Assembly: GCA_965237575.1 (NCBI GenBank)
Contig: CBDEGI010000003.1
Coordinates: 1,612,001-1,676,000 of the forward strand
Reading direction: 5' to 3'
Length of the DNA: 64,000 nt
Origin: JAKZVK01 sp965237575
Lineage (GTDB): Bacteria; Acidobacteriota; Terriglobia; Bryobacterales; UBA6623
Shown here: piece after piece, positions 26,302 through 35,364 of the stretch
How the letters are laid out: every line of letters begins with the position of its first letter
Position numbering within the stretch: the stretch's first letter is position 1
Notes under the pieces: model-generated
Seen by the model: only the letters and a program-made list of their open reading frames with translations
What the model was told of the DNA's origin: nothing
Databases searched by the model: none
Made by a program: the position numbers and the translations under genes

Positions 26302-27312
26302 ATGAGAGGCCCTCGTTCCCAACTACTGCTGATCTTCGGTCTGATGACCGGATTGCTGTTTGCGGGCACGTTCGGCTTCCGTGTGATCGAGGAGTGGAGG
26401 TTTCTCGATGCCTTCTACATGACTCTCATCACCCTGACGACCGTCGGCTACGGCGAGGTCCTTCCTCTCAGCGACGCCGGCAGGGTATTCAATATCTTTC
26501 TGATGATGGCGGGTGTGACGACGATCTTCGCCTCCATAGGGATCCTGACGGAGATGGTCATCAAACTCGAATTGGCGGATTTTTTTGGGCGCCGCCGGAG
26601 AATGAAAATGCTACGGAAACTCTCGAACCATTACATTGTTTGCGGTGCCGGCCGCGTCGGCCGCGGGGTGGTGAACGAGCTGCGCCGCAGTGGCGCCAAG
26701 GTGCTGGTTGTCGAGAACAGTCCCACCCGCTGCAGTTGGGCCTCCGACCAGGACATCCCTACGTTGCAAGCCGACGCCACACGCGACGAGACTCTCAAGG
26801 AAGCGCAGGTCGAGTCGGCACGAGGCTTGGTTTCGGCGATGGCCACCGATGCCGACAACGTCTATGTGGCGCTGTCGGCGCGGGTACTCAACCCCGACCT
26901 GCTCATCTCGGCCCGGGCCAGCAACGAAGAAGCCGAAGAGAAACTGCGGCGGGCAGGCGCGACGACGGTTTTCACGCCATACGCTTTCATCGGGCACCGC
27001 TTGGCACAATCGATGTTGCGGCCGCATGTGCTCAGTTTTCTCGACATCGCCTCCGCGTTTAGCGGTCGCTCTCACCTCGACATCGAGATCGAGGAGATCC
27101 TAGTGTCGGACAGCAGTCCCGTCACGTCGGCGACACTGGAAGAGTCGCGCATCCGACAGGCGTATGGTGTGATCGTGCTGGCAATGAGAAAAGGCGACGA
27201 CGACATGATCTTCAACCCTGATGGCGCCACGCGGATCGAGGCCGGCGACGTGTTGATCACCATGGGCGAGCGCTCGAAGCTCAAGCAGGTGGAGAAGAAG
27301 TTGGAGGCCTGA
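26302..27312 (+). CDS. Two-helix potassium channel with RCK (TrkA-N/TrkA-C) domains
   Basis: A 336-residue MthK/Kch-like channel subunit. It has TM1 (about 7-27), a pore helix with the selectivity filter TTVGYGE (46-52), TM2 (about 58-80), an RCK-N Rossmann domain starting HYIVCGAGRVGRGV with a glycine-rich nucleotide loop, and an RCK-C domain at the end. It would form a tetrameric K+ channel gated by NAD(H), nucleotide or Ca2+. It ends one base before the start of the NAD(P)HX repair gene. Preceding 276 bp contain no recognisable gene. Confidence 0.93.
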   Translation: MRGPRSQLLLIFGLMTGLLFAGTFGFRVIEEWRFLDAFYMTLITLTTVGYGEVLPLSDAGRVFNIFLMMAGVTTIFASIGILTEMVIKLELADFFGRRRRMKMLRKLSNHYIVCGAGRVGRGVVNELRRSGAKVLVVENSPTRCSWASDQDIPTLQADATRDETLKEAQVESARGLVSAMATDADNVYVALSARVLNPDLLISARASNEEAEEKLRRAGATTVFTPYAFIGHRLAQSMLRPHVLSFLDIASAFSGRSHLDIEIEEILVSDSSPVTSATLEESRIRQAYGVIVLAMRKGDDDMIFNPDGATRIEAGDVLITMGERSKLKQVEKKLEA

Positions 27313-27313
27313 G

Positions 27314-29017
27314 TTGCAGAGGATTCTCACCGCCGCCCAGATGCGCGAAGTCGATCGCGTGACGATCGAGGAGCGCGGCGTGCCGGGCTTGCTTTTGATG
27401 GAGAACGCCGGGGCGCGGGTGTACGAGCTGCTCGCCCAACACTACCAGCCGTTTGACGAACAGCGCATTGTGGTTCTTTGTGGTAAGGGGAACAACGGCG
27501 GCGACGGCTTGGTCGTGGCGCGTCACCTGGCCGTGCGCGGCGAAGCAGGCGGCATGCGGGTCGTGCTGTTCGCCGAGCCGGATCAACTCAAAGGCGACGC
27601 CGCAACGAACTACCGGGCGCTACGCGGGGTGGATGTCGAGCCGACGGTCGTGACCGACGCGCAAGGTTGGGGCCAGGTCTTGCCGGACTTGACGCCTGCG
27701 ACCGTGGTAGTCGACGCGTTGCTCGGCACGGGCCTCCGCGGCCCGGCCGAAGGGCTCTTTGCCGATGTGATCCGCGATGTGAACACCCGGTTTCCGCACG
27801 CCAAGGTCGTGGCGCTGGACATGCCCTCGGGCCTCCCCTCCGACACTGGCGAACCCATGGGGGAGTCAGTGCGGGCCGACGACACCATCACGCTCACCGC
27901 GCCCAAAGTGAGTCAGATCTTCCCTCCCAACTGCGAACGGATCGGTCGGCTCACGATCGCCCCGATCGGCAGCGCGCCGTCGGTGATGGAAGCGAACCCC
28001 GACCTCACGCTGAGCCGCCTCGAAGCCTCCGACATAGCCCCGCTCTTCGCCCCCCGCGAACCCACCACGCACAAGGGCGATTATGGCCACGTGCTCGTCG
28101 TGGGCGGATCGCGGTCGAAGCCCGGCGCCGTGCTGATGGCAGGGACGGCCGCGATGCGCGCCGGCGCGGGACTGGTCACGGTCGCGACCGCCGCCGGGGC
28201 CACGGCGGCCTTGGTCGGGGACACGCCCGAGTTGATGACGCAGCCGGTCGAGGAGCTTGAAGACGGTTCGATCGGCGCGGACGCCTTCGACCCCGCCTGG
28301 CTCGATCGCAAGACGGTCGTCGCCGTGGGTCCGGGCCTCGGCACGCTCGACGCCAACCAAGAGCTTGTTCGGCGCATCGTGCGAGAGGTCGAGGCTCCGC
28401 TGGTCGTCGACGCGGACGGGTTGACCGCGCTGGCCGCGACGCCGCCCGAGGAATGGCGCCCGAAGACCTGCCTGCTCGTGTTGACGCCGCACCCGGGCGA
28501 GATGTCTCGGCTCACCGGCCTCTCGACCGAAGAAGTGCAGCAGCGCCGGCTCGAGCTGGCCCGCAGCTTCGCCCGTGAACGCGGCGTCTATCTCGTACTC
28601 AAAGGCTTCCGCACGTTGATCGCCACTCCAGACGGGCGCGTCCTGGTCAATCCGACCGGCACGCCCGCGCTGGCCAAGGGAGGTTCGGGGGACATCCTGA
28701 CCGGTTTCATTTCCGGCTTCCTGGCGCAGTATGACGACGCCGAGCCGGAGATCGTGATTGGTGCTGCCGTCTATCTGCACGGGCTGGCCGCGGAGTTGGC
28801 GGTCCGGGAGAATGCCGAGCAGACGATCGCCGCCACGGATCTGTTGACGTATCTTCCGGATGCGATCACGCGAGTACAGGGTCGAGAAAACACAGATCCA
28901 CTCGGAGAACTATTGGCCGACCTCGACGCAGGCGCGGTCCCCGAATGGGTTGATGACCTAGAGGACCTTGAAGACTTCACGCCGCTTGAAGACCCGCAGG
29001 CGGATGATGCACCCTAG
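27314..29017 (+). CDS. Bifunctional NAD(P)HX epimerase / dehydratase
   Basis: A 567-residue fusion. The N-terminal YjeF domain (about 1-215; MREVDRVTIEERGVPGLLLMENAG, then GKGNNGGDGLVVARHL) is the NAD(P)HX epimerase. The C-terminal ribokinase-fold domain (about 230-520; KGDYGHVLVVGGSRSKPGAV, VVDADGLTAL, LTPHPGEMSRLTG, KGGSGDILTG) is the ADP/ATP-dependent dehydratase. Together they repair hydrated NAD(P)H. The start is TTG at 27314, supported by GGAGG (27303-27307) six bases upstream. The tail is an acidic low-complexity stretch (DDLEDLEDFTPLEDPQADD). Coupled to the channel gene, whose RCK domain may sense NAD(H), which is suggestive but unproven. Confidence 0.93.
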   Translation: MQRILTAAQMREVDRVTIEERGVPGLLLMENAGARVYELLAQHYQPFDEQRIVVLCGKGNNGGDGLVVARHLAVRGEAGGMRVVLFAEPDQLKGDAATNYRALRGVDVEPTVVTDAQGWGQVLPDLTPATVVVDALLGTGLRGPAEGLFADVIRDVNTRFPHAKVVALDMPSGLPSDTGEPMGESVRADDTITLTAPKVSQIFPPNCERIGRLTIAPIGSAPSVMEANPDLTLSRLEASDIAPLFAPREPTTHKGDYGHVLVVGGSRSKPGAVLMAGTAAMRAGAGLVTVATAAGATAALVGDTPELMTQPVEELEDGSIGADAFDPAWLDRKTVVAVGPGLGTLDANQELVRRIVREVEAPLVVDADGLTALAATPPEEWRPKTCLLVLTPHPGEMSRLTGLSTEEVQQRRLELARSFARERGVYLVLKGFRTLIATPDGRVLVNPTGTPALAKGGSGDILTGFISGFLAQYDDAEPEIVIGAAVYLHGLAAELAVRENAEQTIAATDLLTYLPDAITRVQGRENTDPLGELLADLDAGAVPEWVDDLEDLEDFTPLEDPQADDAP

Positions 29018-29055
29018 CGAGGTCGGCAACCCCAACCGGACCAGCCGGAGCTGAT

Positions 29056-29086
29056 GTGGCGTAAGCCTCCAGGAGGCTTACGCCAC
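29056..29086. repeat. Perfect 15 bp inverted repeat (hairpin)
   Basis: GTGGCGTAAGCCTCC and its exact complement flank a single A. There is no T-run, so it is not a classical intrinsic terminator, but it sits between convergent transcripts. A related GTGGCG...GGCCTCCTGGCC word occurs at 41890, so it probably belongs to a dispersed palindromic repeat family. Confidence 0.75.
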
Positions 29087-29184
29087 GTTGTTGCCCACTT
29101 GTCGGTTGAGGTCGCAGACCTCCCTAGCTGCTTTCCGGCGCAGAAAGCGATGCGTTGCGCCGGCTGTCTATTCTACGAACAGTG

Positions 29185-29427
29185 TCACGGCGGTGCTGGG
29201 CTGGCGGGGATGACTTCGACTTTCCAGTTGTCGATGCCATGGTCCCGGAATACCCTGCCTGCGGGACTGGGCGAACTGTTGGCGGTGATGAAGCCGAGCT
29301 GGATCGGGGCTCCCTTGTGGGAGAAGTCCGGATGCATGGGACCGTCTCCGACGATCCTGAAGAAGTTGTCGCCTCGCACGCCCGCGCGGGTGATACTAAA
29401 GCGACCGGCCCGGGGCAGATACACCAC
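29185..29427 (-). CDS. Hypothetical 80-residue protein or gene remnant
   Basis: The frame continues in phase past the stop of the small membrane peptide gene and encodes an orderly, protein-like sequence (ITRAGVRGDNFFRIVGDGP, then HPDFSHKGAPIQLGFI and WKVEVIPA). A GTG at 29427 is the first start codon. No domain is recognised. It might be the tail of a larger, deleted gene or a genuine third cistron of the symporter operon. Confidence 0.35.
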   Translation of the reverse strand: MVYLPRAGRFSITRAGVRGDNFFRIVGDGPMHPDFSHKGAPIQLGFITANSSPSPAGRVFRDHGIDNWKVEVIPASPAPP

Positions 29428-29439
29428 ACTCGCCAGAAG

Positions 29440-29550
29440 TCACTCTCTGCTTGCCGCCGTCCAGTAGTGCCAGATCAGCAGCCCGAGGACCGCGACCGCC
29501 GAGGCCAACGCCACGCAATGCAGAATTGTTAGAAGCCAGGCCGGAATCAT
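29440..29550 (-). CDS. 36-residue single-helix membrane peptide coupled to the symporter
   Basis: The ATG at 29550 overlaps the symporter stop as ATGA. The peptide begins MIPAWLLTILHCVALASAV, continues into one hydrophobic helix of about 25 residues, and ends HYWTAASRE, so it would be an inner-membrane single-span peptide. Small single-helix accessory proteins are known beside SSS-family transporters, and the stop-start overlap argues for equimolar translation. No sequence family is claimed. It is too short for usual gene callers. Confidence 0.6.
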   Translation of the reverse strand: MIPAWLLTILHCVALASAVAVLGLLIWHYWTAASRE

Positions 29551-31019
29551 GCGGCCTCCTCATTGTTTTCGCCGTGGGGGCTTCCGCCATAGGGATCCTG
29601 CGGTCGAAGCCACGGGCCGAGCGCGCGGCCGCGAGTCAGAGGCAGCGCAACGAAAAATGCCACGGTCGCTACCGCGGTTCCGAACAACGCCGGGCCGATC
29701 TCGGAGTGCTCACCCGAACGCCAGATGACTGTGCTCAGCATGCCCGCGATCATCGACACGACGACGGCGGTGACGCGGCTTTCGTGGTACCAGAACAGCC
29801 CCACCATGAAGGGCAGAACCATCGCCGGGGCCCAGAAGTCATACACGAACTCCAAAATATCGGCGATGTTGCTGAACAGGAACGCACAGATCGCGGCCAC
29901 GACGCCCGTGAGCAGTGTTGTCACTTGGGCCACCCGAAGCAGCGCGCGGGGGCTTGCCTTGGGTCTCAAGTAGCGGCGGTAGATGTCTTCCATCACGACC
30001 GTGGCATGGCTGGAGAGGCTGCTATCAGCCGACGACATGGCCGCTGCTGCCAACGCCGCGAGCATGACGCCGGAAAAGAGAGGATGGAACGTCGCCCGCA
30101 CCAGCGCCGGGTAGACCTGCTGCACGTTCTGCTGGGCGGCCTGATTGACCACCGGATCGACAGCCGCCGATATACCCACGACAAACGTGACAACCGGGAG
30201 GAACAGCAACAGGAACAAGCCCGCGCCGGCCACGCCGAGCCGCGCCTGCAGAGCGTCCTTCGCAATGAAGCAGCGCACCGCGTAGGGTGGCACCAGGGTC
30301 TCGCCTAGCAGAAAGGCCACGAACAAGCTGATCACGCGCGTGGCCGACCAGTTGCCCGTTAGCGAGAAGTGATCGCTGCCGACATGGTCGAGCATCGCGG
30401 AGAACCCACCGTTGTTGGCGACGAGGATGGCGGCCGCCGTCCCCATGCCTCCGACGAGGATGACGAACTGCAGCACATCCGTCGTCACCACCGCCCGAAT
30501 GCCGCCGACGGTCGCATAGAAGATCGTTGCCGCCGCGCCGATCAGCAGGGCCACTTCGTAGGGAATACCGAGCACGGTGTTGGTGATCGTCCCCATCGCC
30601 GCCAACTGTGCGGTCACCGCTCCGAGCAAGAAGATGATGCAATTGACCACAGCCAACGCCCGCGCCAGCTTGCCGAATTTCAGCTCAAAGAAGTCGCCCA
30701 CCGTGACCAGGTTCATTCCGCGCAGGCGAGGCGCCACGTACAAGCCGGTGAAGATGAGCTGCAAGTGCCAGCCCGAGGTGACGAACGCCGCCGCGATGCC
30801 TACCTCGTAGACGCGCGACGTCATCCCAACCGACGCGCCGCCGCCAACCATCGTGGCCGCGGTCGTCGCCAGAAGAACCACCCACGGCACGTCGCGGCCG
30901 GCCAGCGTGTAGTCCACCCACGAGCGAACGGTGCGCGCGCTGCGCACGCCAATCCACATCAGCAAGGCGAGGTAGGCGAACAGAGCACCCAGTTCGTAGA
31001 ATCGGCCGTCGTCGAGCAA
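29547..31019 (-). CDS. Sodium:solute symporter (SSS family)
   Basis: A 490-residue inner-membrane symporter with about 13 hydrophobic segments. Family features: VDYTLAGRDVPWVVLLATTAATMVGGGAS near TM1-2, ATVGGIRAVVTTDVLQF, and AAAAMSSADSSLSSHATVV at the Na2 site. The start is a TTG at 31019 with no better in-frame ATG upstream. It differs from the first symporter (20117-21613) in the TM1 region and tail, so the two carry different solutes. A 36-residue membrane peptide follows with stop-start overlap. It is divergent from mtgA. Confidence 0.92.
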   Translation of the reverse strand: MLDDGRFYELGALFAYLALLMWIGVRSARTVRSWVDYTLAGRDVPWVVLLATTAATMVGGGASVGMTSRVYEVGIAAAFVTSGWHLQLIFTGLYVAPRLRGMNLVTVGDFFELKFGKLARALAVVNCIIFLLGAVTAQLAAMGTITNTVLGIPYEVALLIGAAATIFYATVGGIRAVVTTDVLQFVILVGGMGTAAAILVANNGGFSAMLDHVGSDHFSLTGNWSATRVISLFVAFLLGETLVPPYAVRCFIAKDALQARLGVAGAGLFLLLFLPVVTFVVGISAAVDPVVNQAAQQNVQQVYPALVRATFHPLFSGVMLAALAAAAMSSADSSLSSHATVVMEDIYRRYLRPKASPRALLRVAQVTTLLTGVVAAICAFLFSNIADILEFVYDFWAPAMVLPFMVGLFWYHESRVTAVVVSMIAGMLSTVIWRSGEHSEIGPALFGTAVATVAFFVALPLTRGRALGPWLRPQDPYGGSPHGENNEEAA

Positions 31020-31099
31020 ATGAGATTCCTCGTCTATCGTTCGTGTGAGCCCCCCATCATAGACGGGCCAAACAGGCGACGCGAGGCCGGCTCATTTGG

Positions 31100-31825
31100 T
31101 TGAATCGGGGAGTGAAGTTCTTTCGCGCGCGCCGTCGCAGGAGAGCACGGCGTCTGGCCCGCGGGCGCTTGCGGCGGCTCTTGCTCGTGGGGCTCGCCTC
31201 CGTGGGCGCATTCTACCTGCTCTGCACGCTCAACCTGCTCTATCTGCGGTCGGCCGAACCGTTCTTTACGATGGTGCAGGCCCAGAGGCGGATCGAGGCT
31301 TGGTTCGAGGCCGGCCGGTACGCGAAAAGCAGTTCGTTCCTGCCCCTAGCGGGAATCCCGATCGAGATCCAGCGAGCCGTGATCGCCGCCGAAGACACCG
31401 GGTTCTATGACCACGGGGGTATTGATTGGGCCGAACTTAGGAAAATCTGGACCGAAGACCGCAAGCGCGGACGCCTGCGCGGCGGCTCGACGATCTCGCA
31501 GCAGCTCGTCAAGAACCTCTTCTTGACGACGCATCGCTCCGTAATTCGGAAGGCGCTGGAGTTCACGCTCGTGCCGATCGCCGAGGGCGTTCTCTCAAAG
31601 GACCGAATCCTCGAGTTGTATCTCAACGTTATCGAATGGGGCCCGGGTATCTACGGGCTAGAGGCAGCGGCTCAGTATCACTACGGGGTATCGGCTTCGC
31701 ATCTGACGCTCGAGCAGGCGGCGCGATTGGCGGCCTGCATCCCGGCACCACGCACGCGCAAGCCGCACCAGATGAATAGCTACAGCCAGGAAATCCTCCG
31801 GCGGATGAGGCTTCGGGGATGGTAG
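31100..31825 (+). CDS. mtgA: Monofunctional biosynthetic peptidoglycan transglycosylase
   Basis: A 241-residue glycosyltransferase family 51 protein with a very basic N-terminus, one transmembrane helix (about 27-47), and no penicillin-binding domain. IQRAVIAAEDTGFYDHGGID holds the catalytic Glu, GGSTISQQLVKNLFL is motif 2, then KDRILELYLNVIEWGPGIYGLEAAAQYHYG. It polymerises lipid II into glycan strands at the periplasmic face. The start is uncertain between TTG 31100 and GTG 31112. It stands alone, divergent from the symporter. Confidence 0.93.
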   Translation: MNRGVKFFRARRRRRARRLARGRLRRLLLVGLASVGAFYLLCTLNLLYLRSAEPFFTMVQAQRRIEAWFEAGRYAKSSSFLPLAGIPIEIQRAVIAAEDTGFYDHGGIDWAELRKIWTEDRKRGRLRGGSTISQQLVKNLFLTTHRSVIRKALEFTLVPIAEGVLSKDRILELYLNVIEWGPGIYGLEAAAQYHYGVSASHLTLEQAARLAACIPAPRTRKPHQMNSYSQEILRRMRLRGW

Positions 31826-31943
31826 AAGAATCCGCTGGGTCGATGGTTTCCGGATCTGATCCAGAGGTGTGAAAAGGGGGAGCCGGGCTTCCACCCGTAC
31901 GCAATTACCTATCGCTCACAGAGCAGCTTCGACCGCCCCAACC

Positions 31944-32315
31944 TCAGGGGGTCTGGATGCGCCCGCTGGTAGGATAGGCTATGTCCGGGTCGAACGATTC
32001 CTTGAGCCGCGCGATTAAGTCCCCATCTGAGCTAGTCACTAATGCTTGCCGCGGCTTCACGGCGCGGCCGGGACGCTGCCCGGCGGGGCTCGATGGAAGC
32101 GCGGAAGGTTCCATCCGCAATGCCAGGCACAGGGAGGCGAGCCCGATGGTAAACAGGAATCCGGGAACCAGGTCGCCGGGCAGAATCTGAGCCAGAGCGT
32201 TTACTGGCCAAAGCGGCGTCTCTTGAATGCCCCGCAGATAGGTCACTGTGCCGAAGGCGATGGACATCGCGCCTCCGATCAGTGTGCCGACGACGACAAG
32301 TCTTGAACTCAGCAT
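31944..32315 (-). CDS. Small two-helix membrane protein, hypothetical
   Basis: A 123-residue protein with GGAG seven bases before the ATG. Two hydrophobic segments (about 5-27 and 48-68) suggest two membrane spans with a cytoplasmic or periplasmic basic tail (about 70-123). No domain is recognised. It converges with mtgA and is divergent from the FAD oxidoreductase at 32577. Ribosome-binding site and hydrophobic pattern make it likely real. Confidence 0.6.
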   Translation of the reverse strand: MLSSRLVVVGTLIGGAMSIAFGTVTYLRGIQETPLWPVNALAQILPGDLVPGFLFTIGLASLCLALRMEPSALPSSPAGQRPGRAVKPRQALVTSSDGDLIARLKESFDPDIAYPTSGRIQTP

Positions 32316-32576
32316 TTTGGTTCTCCAGGAGCCCCAACGGAGCGGGCGGTCCTTTGATCTACGGCTACTCTATCATCGGCCCGGCCTGACGCAACTTTAG
32401 CGGATGACACTAAATTCCCTAGGGCTATTCCTGAACAGCGGGGTAAACTCCTGGTGGTTCGGATAGAACGCAGGTTCCAGAGTCGGGCAGTACTTTCGGC
32501 CTACCTCAGGCAGCACAAGTGATTGCGGCTCAGTAACTTCGGCGGGTCGGCTCGGCGAGAAGAGGGCAGAGGAGTT

Positions 32577-33755
32577 ATGAGGAAGACAGCGGATGTGGTC
32601 GTCATCGGAGGTGGCGTGATGGGGACGGCGGCCGCGTATGAGCTGTCGCGGCGGGGGGCCGGAACGATCGTAGTCCTCGAAAAGGCAGCGCTGGGCTCGG
32701 GGTCGAGCGGCAAGTCGGGCGCCAACGTTCGGCAGCACTACTCACATTCGCTCACGGCCTCGATGGCGCAGCATGGGTTACGGTTTTTCGAGCGCTTCTG
32801 CGAGGAGTTGGGCGGCCCGGAGGTTTTCACCCGCGCGGGCCTAGTGATGATCGTTCCGGCCGACCGGCGTGGCGATCTCGAGGCCAACATCGCTCTGCAA
32901 CAAAAGCTCAGCATTAAGGTCAGTCTCATCTCGCACGACGAGTTGAGGTCGATCGACCCGGGCGTAGTGTTGGAAGACGGCGAGGTTGTGGCGTTCGAGT
33001 CGGAGGCCGGCTTTTGCGACCCGCTGCAAGTGGTTACATCTCTGGCCGAGGCCGCGCGGGCGCGCGGGGTCGATGTGTGCGAGGGAGTCGCCGCCACCGG
33101 CATCGAAGTCGAGGGCGGACGCGTGTCGGCCGTCTCAACGGCCGACGGCAGGATCGCGACGCGCAGCCTGGTGCTGGCGGCCGGGCCCTGGGCGTCGTGG
33201 CTAGTGAGTCCGCTTGGCGTCGACTTGCCGGTCCGCCCGTGCCGGACGCAGATCGCGTTGTTGCGGCGTCCCTGCCTCGGCGAAACGCCACGGCCGATCT
33301 ACGGCGACTTCGCCAACCAGATCTACTTTCGTCCGATGCCGGGAGATCAGCTCCATCTAGGCAACATCGACCCCAGGGAAGAGCGCGCCGAGGTCGACCC
33401 GGACGACTACAACGAGGTGGCCGACCGCGAATTCGTCTCGGAGCTTCGTGGCAAGCTGCACGCCCGCTATCCCTCGATGCGGAGCGGCGTGGGCCGCGGC
33501 GGCTTCGGCGCGCTTTACTCGATCACGCCCGACTGGCACCCGATCATCGATTGGCTACCCGGCGTCGAGGGAGCGGCGTGCGCCGCGGGCTTCAGCGGCC
33601 ATGGGTTCAAGATGGCGCCGGCCGTGAGCAAGCTGATCGGTGAAATGGTGCTCGACGGCGCGCCCCAAGCCTTCGACATCCATCCGCTGCGGGCATCGCG
33701 CTTCGCCGACGGGGAGAAGTTCGGCAGCCAGCGGGCCTACACGGTGATGGGATGA
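32577..33755 (+). CDS. FAD-dependent oxidoreductase (DAO family, sarcosine/glycine oxidase-like)
   Basis: A 392-residue flavoprotein. The N-terminal dinucleotide fold is VVVIGGGVMGTAAAYELSRRG with an acidic residue at the end of strand 2 (VLEK), and the C-terminal block SGHGFKMAPAVSKLIGEMV is typical of sarcosine oxidase-type members. The ATG at 32577 follows GAGGAG; the frame is open upstream but lacks homology. It would oxidise a secondary or N-methyl amino acid. Neighbouring Tat-exported class V aminotransferase is convergent. Confidence 0.88.
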   Translation: MRKTADVVVIGGGVMGTAAAYELSRRGAGTIVVLEKAALGSGSSGKSGANVRQHYSHSLTASMAQHGLRFFERFCEELGGPEVFTRAGLVMIVPADRRGDLEANIALQQKLSIKVSLISHDELRSIDPGVVLEDGEVVAFESEAGFCDPLQVVTSLAEAARARGVDVCEGVAATGIEVEGGRVSAVSTADGRIATRSLVLAAGPWASWLVSPLGVDLPVRPCRTQIALLRRPCLGETPRPIYGDFANQIYFRPMPGDQLHLGNIDPREERAEVDPDDYNEVADREFVSELRGKLHARYPSMRSGVGRGGFGALYSITPDWHPIIDWLPGVEGAACAAGFSGHGFKMAPAVSKLIGEMVLDGAPQAFDIHPLRASRFADGEKFGSQRAYTVMG

Positions 33756-33803
33756 GGGTCCCCTGCATGGGTTGAGCGTTGCTGTGCGGCCTGCCCGCTC
33801 CTC

Positions 33804-35123
33804 TCAAGCCGCTCCGGAAGCCAGTTCACCTAAGGCCTGCAGCACCAGGTCCACTTGGGCGAAGCTGTTGTAGTAGTGCGTCGAAAACCGAATCGGTGCA
33901 CCCGGACGAGCACTTCCCCCCGGCACGTAGACGTCATATTTCTGTCGCAAGTACTCTTTGAGCTTCCTTCCCGGGACGTTCTCGATGCCGATACCGGTGA
34001 TGCCGGCCGCCATGTCGGCGCGCTCCGGCGTGTAGAGATTGACCCCAGGGATGTCCTTCGCCTTGCGCCGCAAGTAGGCGCCAAGACCGCGTGTGCGCTG
34101 CTCCACACGGGAGCGGCCCAGCGCGTTCTGGAAATCCAACGTGTCTTCGAGCGCCGCCACGACAGGCCACGGACGACGCCCCACACTCAGGCTGTACTTG
34201 CGGGCTCCCTGCGCAGGACGATCCCAGGGCAAGATGCTGATGTTCGGCCAGATGCGATCCTGAACGTCTTGCTTCACGAACAACAGGCCGGAGCCTGCCG
34301 GCCCGGTCAGCCACTTGTGCGCGTTGCAAGCATAACCATCCACACCCCATTCGTTGAGGCTGAATTGGATATGGCCGATGCTGTGAGCGCCGTCGACAAA
34401 GCAAAGGATGTTCTTGCCGTGGGCCAGGCTTGCAAGTTCTTTCACCGGTAGGAAGCAGCCCGTGCTCCCGAGGGGATTCGCAAAGTGCATCACGCGGGTC
34501 CGCGGAGTGATGGCGGCTTCAAAGGCACTGAGTATGACCGAAGGATCGTCGGGCGGAATGGGAAACCGGACCTGCTTCACCACCAGTCCGTAGCGCTTCG
34601 CCTGACGCCGCCAGGTTTCCCGGTTGCTGGGATGTTCATAGGCGGTGGTGAGAATCTCGTCTCCTTGCTTCAGGTCCAAGCCTTGACAGAGGATCGTATT
34701 CCCCTCGGTCGTGTTGCGGGTGATCGCGATTTCGTCCGCCGAGGCGCCTAGGAAGCTCGCTGCCTTGAGCCGGATCTGTTCCACCCGGTCCTGAAAAATC
34801 TGGCTGTTCTCGTGCGGGTTGACGGCCATCAGTCGCCAATACTCCACCATGGCCTCATACACCGGTCTTGGCGTCGGCCCCAACGTGCCGTTGTTCATGT
34901 ACGTGAAGCCCTCCTCCAGCATGAAGCGCTTCCTGACTTTGGCCCAGTAGCCCCCGTCGATACGCCAGTCTTCTTGTGAGGCGCTCCCGGCCTGTCGCAC
35001 AGCTTGCGTCGACTGGGCGAAGGCCGCCTTCACCTGAGTTAGTGTCGTCAACGCCGCTGAGCCGCCGGCAAACTGGCGAAAGAAGTTCCGTCGAGAAGAG
35101 TTTAGCCTCGCAATGTTCATCAT
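33804..35123 (-). CDS. Tat-exported class V aminotransferase (isopenicillin N epimerase-like)
   Basis: A 439-residue PLP enzyme. The N-terminus carries a twin-arginine signal (SSRRNFFRQFAGGSAAL, about 9-25), so the folded holoenzyme would be exported. The fold-type I class V domain starts YMNNGTLGPTPRPVYEAM; VDGAHSIGHI is the cofactor Asp/His region and CNAHKWLTGPAGSGLL carries the PLP Lys. Members of this group include isopenicillin-N epimerase-like and ergothioneine/cysteine-lyase-like enzymes. Export of a PLP enzyme is unusual; substrate unknown. Two ATG codons in tandem (35123, 35120) are possible starts. Confidence 0.85.
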   Translation of the reverse strand: MMNIARLNSSRRNFFRQFAGGSAALTTLTQVKAAFAQSTQAVRQAGSASQEDWRIDGGYWAKVRKRFMLEEGFTYMNNGTLGPTPRPVYEAMVEYWRLMAVNPHENSQIFQDRVEQIRLKAASFLGASADEIAITRNTTEGNTILCQGLDLKQGDEILTTAYEHPSNRETWRRQAKRYGLVVKQVRFPIPPDDPSVILSAFEAAITPRTRVMHFANPLGSTGCFLPVKELASLAHGKNILCFVDGAHSIGHIQFSLNEWGVDGYACNAHKWLTGPAGSGLLFVKQDVQDRIWPNISILPWDRPAQGARKYSLSVGRRPWPVVAALEDTLDFQNALGRSRVEQRTRGLGAYLRRKAKDIPGVNLYTPERADMAAGITGIGIENVPGRKLKEYLRQKYDVYVPGGSARPGAPIRFSTHYYNSFAQVDLVLQALGELASGAA

Positions 35124-35364
35124 GCTCGTCCTCTTGGTGTTTCGCTTCTAATTTAGTTGGCTTGGTTTCCGTCTGGCTTCCCGCACGAGACAAGGTGTGC
35201 GAAGCGCTATCACGCTACGCGTGGTTACTGCCAGCCTAATTGGCCAGCTCCGGAGCCAAAGACCGATTCACGAAGTCGAGATGAGTACGAGACAGCGTTG
35301 ACCTCATTCGGCCTCATGCATCCTCGGCGACGCCGGGCTGCTACACTGGCCGCCGGAGGAAGTC

